Shown: positions 35,120 to 42,846 of the stretch, in pieces
Numbering within the stretch: the first letter of the stretch is position 1
How the letters are laid out: each line of letters begins with the position of its first letter
Assembly: GCA_964639245.1 (NCBI GenBank)
Contig: CAZXCU010000015.1
Span: 1-64,000, forward strand
Source: SB15 sp964639245
GTDB lineage: Bacteria; Chloroflexota; Anaerolineae; Aggregatilineales; J027
Length of the DNA: 64,000 bases
Direction: 5' to 3'
Position numbers and translations under genes: made by a program
The notes under the pieces: model-generated
What the model was told of the DNA's origin: nothing
The model's database searches: none
The model's input: only the letters and a program-made list of their open reading frames with translations

Positions 35120-37186
35120 GTGAATGACAAAAGGTACTTTTCGCTGAACATTGAAAAACGACAGGAACTTGCCCTACGTCTGCTGGTTTTGCTGATTTTT
35201 ACCACGCTTTTGTATGGTGTTGAATATCGGCGGGTACAAAACGACGGATTCACCTTTGACGAAAACACCCGTTCTCGCTTGATGGGGACGATTCGCGGGG
35301 CAAACGGAGGGTATCCCTTTTATTTTTATCTTGGTGACAACATTGATCCCGGTGACATTGATCCAAATTATGCTTATCAATGGTCAAACACAGCCGATGA
35401 TTATGGTGTCCACATTTTAACCGCCAGCATTTCTGTCATCGGGCGGCAGTTGGATGATGATTTTCAGGTGAATACCACTACGCCCTTTAAAGCCTTGTTT
35501 GGCCTCTTTTTCCTGACATCGGTAATTTTTCTCTGGCCTTCTGTTCCCTTCCCGCTTTCGCTAGGCGGAATATCGGCATTAAGCATTGGCATTTTTTTAG
35601 GCCCGATTGCGCTGCGAACCAGTTCACAAAATTGGGGTGTGACCTACATGGCGATTCTCGCGGGGATGGTGTTCGTCACCGCCTCGTATCCCAAATCCAG
35701 ACTCCACCTATTTTTTGTGATTTTTCTGAGTGGTCTCATCGGATTTAGCCAATTTTTGCGTCAGGAAAGCGTGGGGGTTGCTTACGCAACCGGACTCGGA
35801 TTGCTGCTGGTCATTTGGTTCATGACCGCGATTGCCTATTGGGGACAGCGCCAAAATCTCCTCCCATTGGCAACAAATGTTTCTATTTCCGCGTTAGGGC
35901 TTTTGCTAGGGGTTTTCCTTGCGCCGTTTGTCTTACGTGGTATTTATGCACAGGCATGGGAGACCCCGTACAGCGAAACCAAAGTGACCCAGCATGGGGC
36001 GGGACTGCCGCTTTATGTGGGTACAGGCTATGTCTCTAACCCCTACAATATTGCATGGCTTGACCCGATTGGAGAAATTCATGCCCAGCTTTATCGTCCC
36101 GGCGTGAGCATTCAACATGGGAACCATGAATTTCAAGCCACCTTGCAATCGGCATGGCGCGAAATTGTGCTGGAAAGTCCGTGGTTGGTGCTGGAGAATG
36201 TGGCGGCAAAAGCCCAATTTTTGCACCAATTTTTAGCCGATGGCAAAACCCCTTACCCATCCGCGTTTCTCTACGCCGAACAATCCGATACCCTGCGTTT
36301 GTTTTATTTTGCTGCCCTTCTTATTTTCATAGGCGTGTGCGGGTGGGTGGTCTATCATCAACGCTTGGATGGCTTATTCCTTGTCATGACACTGACATTT
36401 TTAATTTTGGGAAGTTGTGTCGGGCCCTTGTCCGGTTTTCCGAGTTATATTGCCGGGCCACAGGGTACAACACTGGTGATCGTGTGCCTGCTGCCTGCTG
36501 CCCTTTCTACAAAAAATCCTCTCTGGGCAGGATTTTCCGAACGGCTGATTTTTAAGCGTGTTTTGGGGGTAGGACTGGGTATTATCGGGCTTGGGGTGCT
36601 GGTTGGTGTCATGGTGATGGCAGTCCAATGGCAGCGTTTTCAGAACAAAACTGAAAATCTTCAAGATGCTGACCCCGTAGCTGAAATCCAAACACAGGAA
36701 TTTCGCTACGGGCATTATTTTAATACCCTCTCAATGGATGAGCAGGAAAAAATTCTTGAAAAACTTCTTCAAAGTGACCAAATTTTATTGCCGATAGAAC
36801 AGCAAGAGGACTTTTTCCAACCGCAAATTGCGCTTGTGTCTGAAAATCAACTCCATGTCATTGTCTGGATGGGTGAAGATTATCCCGAACCCGTTCATTA
36901 CATTAATCAGGCGCGGGTTTATTCACTGATACAAATTTGTTTAGCCTGTGACAACCTCGCCCAAGCCTATAATTACACCCATAATGTGGTGGTATATACT
37001 TTCTTAAATGACAGCGATTGGAAAAATGCGTATCGTTTTTTGAGTTTTCCTATCGACTCTGTGGCGTTTGAGGATGCCGAAACCCTGCTCATCGGGCTAC
37101 AACAAATGGTTGATTGGGGCGGGACAGCCACCGGGTTTAGTTATCAAGTCAACGATATCGACAGTCAAATACTTAAAGTGCCGTAA
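35120..37186 (+). CDS. Large multi-membrane protein, possible GT-C glycosyltransferase
   Basis: A 688-residue protein I do not recognise. A first membrane helix (about residues 18-35) precedes an extracytoplasmic loop with NDGFTFDENTRSRLMGTIRG and LGDNIDPGDIDPNYAY (acidic residues in the first loop, as in GT-C enzymes), then about ten more membrane segments to about residue 500, and a C-terminal soluble part ending SQILKVP. GTG 35120 is the only start near the -10 box. It precedes the GT2 gene by 2 bases, so it is probably the first gene of the glycan operon. Function as lipid-linked sugar transferase or polymerase is inference. Confidence 0.6.
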   Translation: MNDKRYFSLNIEKRQELALRLLVLLIFTTLLYGVEYRRVQNDGFTFDENTRSRLMGTIRGANGGYPFYFYLGDNIDPGDIDPNYAYQWSNTADDYGVHILTASISVIGRQLDDDFQVNTTTPFKALFGLFFLTSVIFLWPSVPFPLSLGGISALSIGIFLGPIALRTSSQNWGVTYMAILAGMVFVTASYPKSRLHLFFVIFLSGLIGFSQFLRQESVGVAYATGLGLLLVIWFMTAIAYWGQRQNLLPLATNVSISALGLLLGVFLAPFVLRGIYAQAWETPYSETKVTQHGAGLPLYVGTGYVSNPYNIAWLDPIGEIHAQLYRPGVSIQHGNHEFQATLQSAWREIVLESPWLVLENVAAKAQFLHQFLADGKTPYPSAFLYAEQSDTLRLFYFAALLIFIGVCGWVVYHQRLDGLFLVMTLTFLILGSCVGPLSGFPSYIAGPQGTTLVIVCLLPAALSTKNPLWAGFSERLIFKRVLGVGLGIIGLGVLVGVMVMAVQWQRFQNKTENLQDADPVAEIQTQEFRYGHYFNTLSMDEQEKILEKLLQSDQILLPIEQQEDFFQPQIALVSENQLHVIVWMGEDYPEPVHYINQARVYSLIQICLACDNLAQAYNYTHNVVVYTFLNDSDWKNAYRFLSFPIDSVAFEDAETLLIGLQQMVDWGGTATGFSYQVNDIDSQILKVP

Positions 37187-37188
37187 TC

Positions 37189-38157
37189 ATGGGTAGCCGT
37201 CAACTCAACTCTTTAGCGGTGGTTGTTCCCTGTTATAACGAGGAACTCACCATCCCGATTTTTTATCAAACGGTGTGCAGCGTGCTGGATGCCCTTCCCT
37301 TGACCTACCAGTTTATTTTTGTTGATGATGGCAGCACCGATAAAACACTGGCTTTGCTCAATGAACTGGCAGACAAAGATTCGCGGGTGGCGGTGCTGTC
37401 GTTTGCGCGGAATTTCGGGCATCAATTGGCCTTAACCGCCGGACTTGACCATGCCGATGCTGAAGCGGTCATCATGATGGATAGTGATTTGCAGCATCCC
37501 CCGGAAGTCATTCCGAGCATGGTTAACGCTTACGAAGGAGGTTTAGAAGTGGTGTATGCCATTCGGGAAAATGAAGAATTTCGCGGATTCATTAAACGCT
37601 TGACGGCTCGTACTTTTTATCAACTGATGCAGCGCATGACGAATGTCCCTGTGATTCCCGGTGCGGCTGATTTTCGTTTGATGTCCCGTCAGTCGCTGCT
37701 GGTGCTGCGTGAAATGCGCGAAGTACATCGATATTTGCGTGGGATGATTCCATGGATGGGCTTTGCGTACGGGGTTGTCAGCTATCCAGCGCGTGACCGC
37801 TATGCAGGCGAAACCAAGTACACTTTTGCCAAAATGTTCCGTTTGGCACGGCATGGACTGTTTTCTTTTTCCACCCTTCCGCTTGCTGTGATTACTTGGA
37901 TTGGCTTGTTTTCTACCTTGCTGGCTTTAATCTATCTGGTGTATGTGTTTGTCATTACTGTCATTATCCGCGAACCGACTCTCGTTCCCGGTTGGGCTTC
38001 GGTGATTGGGGTGTTGTTGATTGTCAGCAGCATTCAATTTGTCGCGTTGGGCGTGCTGTCGCAGTATATTGGCATGATTTTTGAAGAAATTAAACAGCGT
38101 CCTTTGTATATCCTGAAACAAAAACGCTTGCCCTCGCACACGGAGCAGGACACATGA
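37189..38157 (+). CDS. Membrane glycosyltransferase family 2 (GtrB/DPM-like)
   Basis: A 322-residue enzyme that should attach a sugar to polyprenyl phosphate. GT-A motifs: VVVPCYNEELTIP, FVDDGSTDKTL, VLSFARNFGHQLALTAGLDHA, MMDSDLQHPPEV and GAADFRLMSRQ. Two C-terminal membrane helices (about 230-255 and 265-292) end in EEIKQRPLYILKQKR, the common tail of this family. It overlaps the next gene (38154) by 4 bases. The pair with a multi-membrane GT-C-like protein directly upstream is typical of systems that move sugar from lipid carrier to glycan. Confidence 0.93.
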   Translation: MGSRQLNSLAVVVPCYNEELTIPIFYQTVCSVLDALPLTYQFIFVDDGSTDKTLALLNELADKDSRVAVLSFARNFGHQLALTAGLDHADAEAVIMMDSDLQHPPEVIPSMVNAYEGGLEVVYAIRENEEFRGFIKRLTARTFYQLMQRMTNVPVIPGAADFRLMSRQSLLVLREMREVHRYLRGMIPWMGFAYGVVSYPARDRYAGETKYTFAKMFRLARHGLFSFSTLPLAVITWIGLFSTLLALIYLVYVFVITVIIREPTLVPGWASVIGVLLIVSSIQFVALGVLSQYIGMIFEEIKQRPLYILKQKRLPSHTEQDT

Positions 38158-38834
38158 CCAACAAACAACTTGCTCACGATGCACTGGCCTATCGATTTGA
38201 TGAAGTCATCAATCAATACGACACCCATCGTCGAATCGAAGTTCTCATTGATGAATTTTTAGCCACTATCAATTTAGATGGAAAAATGATTTTAGATGCC
38301 GGGTGCGGCGCGGGGCATGGCACAAAACGCCTGGTTGAACGTGGCGCAAACGTCATCGCTTGCGATTTAGGGCTGAATATGGTCACAGTCACCCGTCAAA
38401 AATATCCCTGTCAACCAACAGTAGGGAGTGTGATGACCTTGCCTTTTGCAGACAGCATGTTTGATGTGGTTTTTTCAACCGAAGTCATCGAACACACCCC
38501 GAATCCACTGGAGTCGGTTCGAGAGATGCTGCGTGTCCTCAAACCAGAAGGCTATCTGGTGCTGTCTACCCCCAATTGGCTGTGGCAAATTCCTGTGCGG
38601 GTGGCTTCGGCCTTAAAAATTCGTCCGTTTCATGGGCTGGAAAATTTCGTCAAACCGCGTGACTTAGCCGCCGCTGTTGAAAACTCAAATGGAATAATCT
38701 TAGAACATCGCGGGATCCATTTATTGCCGTTTCAATTTTCAATCCTGCATCCGGTTATCCGAAAAATGGATGCCTACGGAAAATTCCTGCTCCCCTTCAT
38801 GATTAATCAATGTATCATGGCGAGAAAAAAATGA
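38154..38834 (+). CDS. Class I SAM-dependent methyltransferase (UbiE/Methyltransf_11-like)
   Basis: A 226-residue methyltransferase with motif I ILDAGCGAGHGTKRL, acidic strand-2 end VIACDLGLNM, FDVVFSTEVIEHTPNP (motif II with the post-strand HTP) and VLKPEGYLVLSTPNW. C-terminal residues 165-226 form the usual substrate-side helices. It overlaps the upstream GT2 gene by 4 bases and the dehydrogenase gene by 4 bases, so it is part of a tightly coupled operon. The likely acceptor is a sugar or lipid-linked glycan; not determined. Confidence 0.9.
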   Translation: MTNKQLAHDALAYRFDEVINQYDTHRRIEVLIDEFLATINLDGKMILDAGCGAGHGTKRLVERGANVIACDLGLNMVTVTRQKYPCQPTVGSVMTLPFADSMFDVVFSTEVIEHTPNPLESVREMLRVLKPEGYLVLSTPNWLWQIPVRVASALKIRPFHGLENFVKPRDLAAAVENSNGIILEHRGIHLLPFQFSILHPVIRKMDAYGKFLLPFMINQCIMARKK

Positions 38835-40015
38835 GTCAAACAATGTACGATGTAATTATCATCGGTGGCTATGGGCATATCGGTTTGCCAATGGGAATTG
38901 TGCTTGCGGATACAGGTCTGCAAGTCGGATTATATGATATCGATAAATCCAAAGAACCCCTCATCAGCGCGGGGAAAATGCCTTTTCTGGAATATGACTC
39001 CGAACCCATTTTGCAGCGAGTCATCGGCAAGACGCTACATCTGGTCGGGGAACTCAGTGAAGTTGCCAACGCCAAAACGCTGGTCATCACCATTGGCACT
39101 CCCCTTGATGAATATTTGAATCCCAAGTTGATGCCAATGTTCTCGCTGGCGGAAGATTTACTGCCCTACCTGCACGACGGACACCATCTCATCCTCCGCA
39201 GTACGGTGTATCCGGGAACATCCGAACGGATTCGAGATTTTTTCCAAAAACGGGGTCTGGCGCTGCATCTGGCCTTTTGCCCGGAACGCATCGCACAGGG
39301 CTATGCCATTCGTGAACTGCATAAACTGCCGCAAATTGTTTCCGGCTTTACCCCCGAATCCATTCAATTTTCGCGTGCCTTATTTGAACGCTTGGGGCAG
39401 GAAATTGTGGAAGTGGAAGTGCTGGAAGCGGAAATGGCAAAATTGTTTTCCAATGCGTGGCGCTATTTGCAATTTTCGATTGCCAATCAGTTTTATATGA
39501 TGGCGCAGGAAAACGGAGTCGATTTTTACAAGATTCACTACGCCATGACTCATGGGTACGAACGGGCGCATGATTTCCCACGGGCGGGTTTTGCCGCCGG
39601 GCCGTGTTTGCTCAAGGATACCATGCAGCTTTCGGCTTTTTATAAAAGCAATTTTATGCTGGGTCATTCCGCCATGTTGATTAATGAAGGGATGCCCGCC
39701 TTCATCATCCACCAATTGCAAGAAAAATTCGACCTGAAAAATGAAACGGTGGGCATTTTAGGCATGGCTTTTAAAGCTGATGTGGATGACATTCGGGATG
39801 CGCTGTCCTATAAATTAGGCAAACTGCTCCGTTTTCATGGTGCGAAGGTGCTATACACCGATGAATTTGCCCAAGACCCCACCTTCATTTCAAAAGAAGA
39901 ACTGGTCAAGCGAAGTACAATTGTGGTGCTGGGTGTGCCACATTCCAATTATCGCAATTTAGCCATTCCCGAAAACGTATATCTGGTAGACATTTGGGGA
40001 TTTTTAAAAAAATGA
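38831..40015 (+). CDS. Nucleotide-sugar dehydrogenase (UDP-glucose/GDP-mannose dehydrogenase family)
   Basis: A 394-residue enzyme that oxidises the C6 alcohol of a nucleotide sugar to a uronate in two NAD-dependent steps. N-terminal Rossmann motif IIGGYGHIGLPMGIVLA, catalytic C259 in AAGPCLLKDTMQL and the C-terminal GILGMAFKADVDDIRDA are present. The start at ATG 38831 overlaps the stop of the methyltransferase gene. The Gly-rich loop is GGYGHIG rather than GxGYVG. Which sugar (UDP-glucose, UDP-GlcNAc or UDP-ManNAc) is not resolved; WecC/TviB-like enzymes are the closest in length. Confidence 0.9.
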   Translation: MSQTMYDVIIIGGYGHIGLPMGIVLADTGLQVGLYDIDKSKEPLISAGKMPFLEYDSEPILQRVIGKTLHLVGELSEVANAKTLVITIGTPLDEYLNPKLMPMFSLAEDLLPYLHDGHHLILRSTVYPGTSERIRDFFQKRGLALHLAFCPERIAQGYAIRELHKLPQIVSGFTPESIQFSRALFERLGQEIVEVEVLEAEMAKLFSNAWRYLQFSIANQFYMMAQENGVDFYKIHYAMTHGYERAHDFPRAGFAAGPCLLKDTMQLSAFYKSNFMLGHSAMLINEGMPAFIIHQLQEKFDLKNETVGILGMAFKADVDDIRDALSYKLGKLLRFHGAKVLYTDEFAQDPTFISKEELVKRSTIVVLGVPHSNYRNLAIPENVYLVDIWGFLKK

Positions 40016-41124
40016 CTACAACTCCGCAAAAACGCTTAGAGTGGTGGACACCCTTGATGGGCGCACGCGAAAAAGAACTCGTCTGCGAAGTCCTTGACCG
40101 TCGCTTTCCCAACGATGGTGAATATACAGACCGATTTGAAGCCGAAATCGCCAAAATTTGTGATGTTCCCTATGCGGTAGCTGTCACCAGTGGCACGGCT
40201 GCGATTACGATTGCGTTGCTGGCCTGCGGTATCGGACATGGCGACGAAGTGCTAGTGCCAGACATCACTTTCATTGCCACCGCCAATGCTGTTCAATGGG
40301 CGGGCGCAACTCCGATTTTAGTGGATGTGCGCCAGAGTGATTTTATGATCGACCCCGTAGCGATTGAACGTGCTATTACCCCACGCACAAAAGCGATTGT
40401 ACCCGTCCATGTGAGTGGTCGTTCTGCCCCGATGCAGGAAATTCTCGCCATCGCCGAAAAATATAATCTGTATGTGGTTGAAGATACCGCCGAAGGATTG
40501 GGGTCACGTCTCAATGGGCAAGCCTTAGGCAGTTTCGGCATCGCGGGAACATTTTCATTTTCGCCTGCCAAAACCATCACCACCGGACAGGGTGGCATGG
40601 TCATCACCCGTGACGCGGATTTTGCCCGCAAACTGCGCCTCTATAAAGATCAAGGGCGGCCTGTACGCGGAACCGGCGGGGCGGATGAACATATCGCGCT
40701 CGGTTTTAATTTTAAATATACCAATTTACAGGCCGCGATGGGATTGGCCCAACTCGAAGATTTTGACAGCCGCATTGAACACCAGCGCCAGTTGTTTTAC
40801 TGGTATCAAAAGCATCTGCCGGAATCGCCGCGTTTGCGATTATTGAATTTCGATATTGAAGGCGGAATCGTCCCTCAGTGGGTGGATATTTTTGTCGAAA
40901 ACCGTGACAGTCTGGTGGAATTTTTAGAATCACGTCAGATTCAACCGCGCAAATTCTGGTATCCCTTGCATACCCAAGCGCCCTATTTGCAATCGAATGA
41001 TCCGTTTCCCGCCGCTACCCGTGTTGGTTCTGGCGGATTGTGGCTGCCTTCGTCCCTGACCTTAACCGAAGATGATGTTCAAACCATTTGCAGCGTGATT
41101 CAAGATTGGTTGGATGAAGCCTAA
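40012..41124 (+). CDS. DegT/DnrJ/EryC1 family sugar aminotransferase
   Basis: A 370-residue PLP enzyme that transfers an amino group to a keto nucleotide sugar. Seen: TSGTAAITIALLA (phosphate-binding start), PDITFIATANAV, PVHVSGRSAPM, VEDTAEGLGS, PLP lysine K187 in SFSPAKTITTGQGGM and FNFKYTNLQAAMGLAQL. All parts of a functional enzyme are present. It overlaps the dehydrogenase gene by 4 bases; the product of dehydrogenase and aminotransferase is probably an amino-uronic or deoxy-amino sugar. Stop overlaps the next GT2 gene by 11 bases. Confidence 0.92.
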   Translation: MTTTPQKRLEWWTPLMGAREKELVCEVLDRRFPNDGEYTDRFEAEIAKICDVPYAVAVTSGTAAITIALLACGIGHGDEVLVPDITFIATANAVQWAGATPILVDVRQSDFMIDPVAIERAITPRTKAIVPVHVSGRSAPMQEILAIAEKYNLYVVEDTAEGLGSRLNGQALGSFGIAGTFSFSPAKTITTGQGGMVITRDADFARKLRLYKDQGRPVRGTGGADEHIALGFNFKYTNLQAAMGLAQLEDFDSRIEHQRQLFYWYQKHLPESPRLRLLNFDIEGGIVPQWVDIFVENRDSLVEFLESRQIQPRKFWYPLHTQAPYLQSNDPFPAATRVGSGGLWLPSSLTLTEDDVQTICSVIQDWLDEA

Positions 41125-41884
41125 ACTGTCTATTTTGCTGCCGATTCGCAACACTGGCTTGGATTTGCCGATTCTGCTGCAAATTCTGCAAGCGGTGTTG
41201 GAAATTCCGCATGAAGTGTTGGTGGTGGTCGAAGTGGGGGAAAATCTGCCCGCCCTTCAGACCACTGACCCCTTGCGTATTGTGGTCAATGAAGCTGCTA
41301 AAGGTATCGTTGGCGCGATTCAAACCGGCGTGCAGCAAGCGCAGGGCGACTATGTGCTGATTTTTGCGGCGGATGAAGTTGGCCCGGTGCTGGCCTTGAA
41401 CGATATGTTGAGTTTGGCAGAAAATGGCTGCGAATTTGTCAGTTGCACCCGCTACGCGCATGGTGGACGGCGTTTGGGTGGGTCATTTATTGCGGGCTTT
41501 CTCTCTTGGCTCGCCAATGACCTGTTTCATCGGTGGGCAAAATGCCAACTGACCGACGCAACTACTGGAATCAAATTGTTCCGGCGGGAAATTTTTGCAA
41601 ACTTGGATTTGCAAGCCAATCCAGTCGGTTGGTCAGTCGCCTTTGAAATGTCCATCAAAGCGCAGATGGTCGGCTTAAAATTGGGCGAAGTCCCGATTAT
41701 CTCGATTGACCGTTTGTATGGCGGAGAATCGGATTTTTCGCTGCTGGCATGGGTGCGGGAATATTTGCGCTGGTTTATCTGGGGGTTGCGTCACTTACCC
41801 CGTCAACCGCAGCACCCCATCCAAATTCGGATTCCCACCGCCGAAAGTTTATTGGGCGACTACGAAACGGAGACAACGGTTTGA
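41114..41884 (+). CDS. Glycosyltransferase family 2, paralog of the enzyme at 34277
   Basis: A 256-residue GT-A enzyme: LSILLPIRNTGLDL, YVLIFAADEVGPVL, SCTRYAHGGRRLGGS, DATTGIKLFRREIFANL, GWSVAFEMSIKAQMVGLKLGE are shared almost word for word with the minus-strand paralog. Differences: the region after the second strand is shorter, and the acidic CDNVQDES is replaced by VEVGENLP, so the nucleotide-binding Asp is absent. Donor binding may be changed or lost. The ATG lies 11 bases inside the aminotransferase gene. The next gene starts with TTG overlapping its stop. Confidence 0.88.
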   Translation: MKPKLSILLPIRNTGLDLPILLQILQAVLEIPHEVLVVVEVGENLPALQTTDPLRIVVNEAAKGIVGAIQTGVQQAQGDYVLIFAADEVGPVLALNDMLSLAENGCEFVSCTRYAHGGRRLGGSFIAGFLSWLANDLFHRWAKCQLTDATTGIKLFRREIFANLDLQANPVGWSVAFEMSIKAQMVGLKLGEVPIISIDRLYGGESDFSLLAWVREYLRWFIWGLRHLPRQPQHPIQIRIPTAESLLGDYETETTV

Positions 41885-42846
41885 AAAAATATTTGGTGAC
41901 TGGCGGAACGGGCTTTCTGGGGGCGGCGTTGGTGCGGCGCTTGGTGCAGGATGGGCATACCGTTCGTGTGCTGGACAACAATTCACGCGGGGCAGTGCGA
42001 AAATTAGGCGATACTGCCAATGAGGTTGAACTCATCGAAGGCGATATTCGAGATACGGCGGTTGTGTCTCGCGCTGTACAGGGCATGGACTCTGTTTGCC
42101 ATCTCGCGTTCATCAATGGCACAGAATATTTTTACACCAAGCCCGATTTGGTGTTGGATGTGGGCGTGAAGGGCATGGTCAACGTGATTGATGCCTGCCG
42201 TGAACACCGTGTAGGCGAATTAATCGTCGCTTCCAGTTCCGAAGTCTATCATCACCCGCCTGTCATCCCCACACCGGAAAATGTGCCGTTGATTATCCCT
42301 GACCCGCACAATCCCCGTTATTCCTATGCGGCGGGCAAACTTATCAGTGAAATCATGGCCTTGAATTATGGGCGACTCCATTTTGAGCGTGTCGTCATTT
42401 TCCGTCCGCATAATGTATACGGCGCGGATATGGGTTATGAGCATGTCATCCCCCAATTCATCCAGCGTATGCAAGAATCTGTCCAAAAATCCGACGCGAA
42501 TCCGCTACCCTTCCCGATTCAAGGCACAGGCGAAGAAACCCGCGCTTTTGTCTACATTGATGATTTCACTGATGGCTTGATGATGGCAATTGAAAAAGGC
42601 GACCATCTCGGCATTTATCACATTGGCACACAGGATGAACGTAGCATCGCTGAGGTTGCGCGTCTGGTTGGGGCATATTTCGGGCGTGAATTAGACCTTG
42701 TGGCAGGTGAATTACAAAAAGGGGGTACAGCCCGTCGCTGCCCCGATATTTCTAAATTGCAGCAGCTTGGCTACCAGCCCAAAATTTCATTGTCAGTGGG
42801 TATTACTAAAACTGCGGATTGGTATGTGAGGAATATCAATGAATAA
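41881..42846 (+). CDS. NAD-dependent epimerase/dehydratase (extended SDR)
   Basis: A 321-residue nucleotide-sugar epimerase or dehydratase. GTGFLG in YLVTGGTGFLGAALV binds NAD; the catalytic pair Y149 and K153 is in YSYAAGK; the third residue is Ser in ASSSEVYHHP. The C-terminal substrate domain has FRPHNVYGADM and ETRAFVYIDDFTDGL. The start is TTG 41881, forming TTGA with the previous stop and preceded by GGAGACAACGG; the frame continues upstream but only inside the GT2 gene. Substrate unknown, probably the UDP-sugar made by the preceding genes. Confidence 0.92.
   Translation: MKKYLVTGGTGFLGAALVRRLVQDGHTVRVLDNNSRGAVRKLGDTANEVELIEGDIRDTAVVSRAVQGMDSVCHLAFINGTEYFYTKPDLVLDVGVKGMVNVIDACREHRVGELIVASSSEVYHHPPVIPTPENVPLIIPDPHNPRYSYAAGKLISEIMALNYGRLHFERVVIFRPHNVYGADMGYEHVIPQFIQRMQESVQKSDANPLPFPIQGTGEETRAFVYIDDFTDGLMMAIEKGDHLGIYHIGTQDERSIAEVARLVGAYFGRELDLVAGELQKGGTARRCPDISKLQQLGYQPKISLSVGITKTADWYVRNINE

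Noticed and set aside
41749..41880. N-terminal extension of the epimerase to the ATG at 41749
   Set aside because: The Rossmann motif begins right after the TTG at 41881, and the extra 44 residues lie inside the GT2 gene in another frame.
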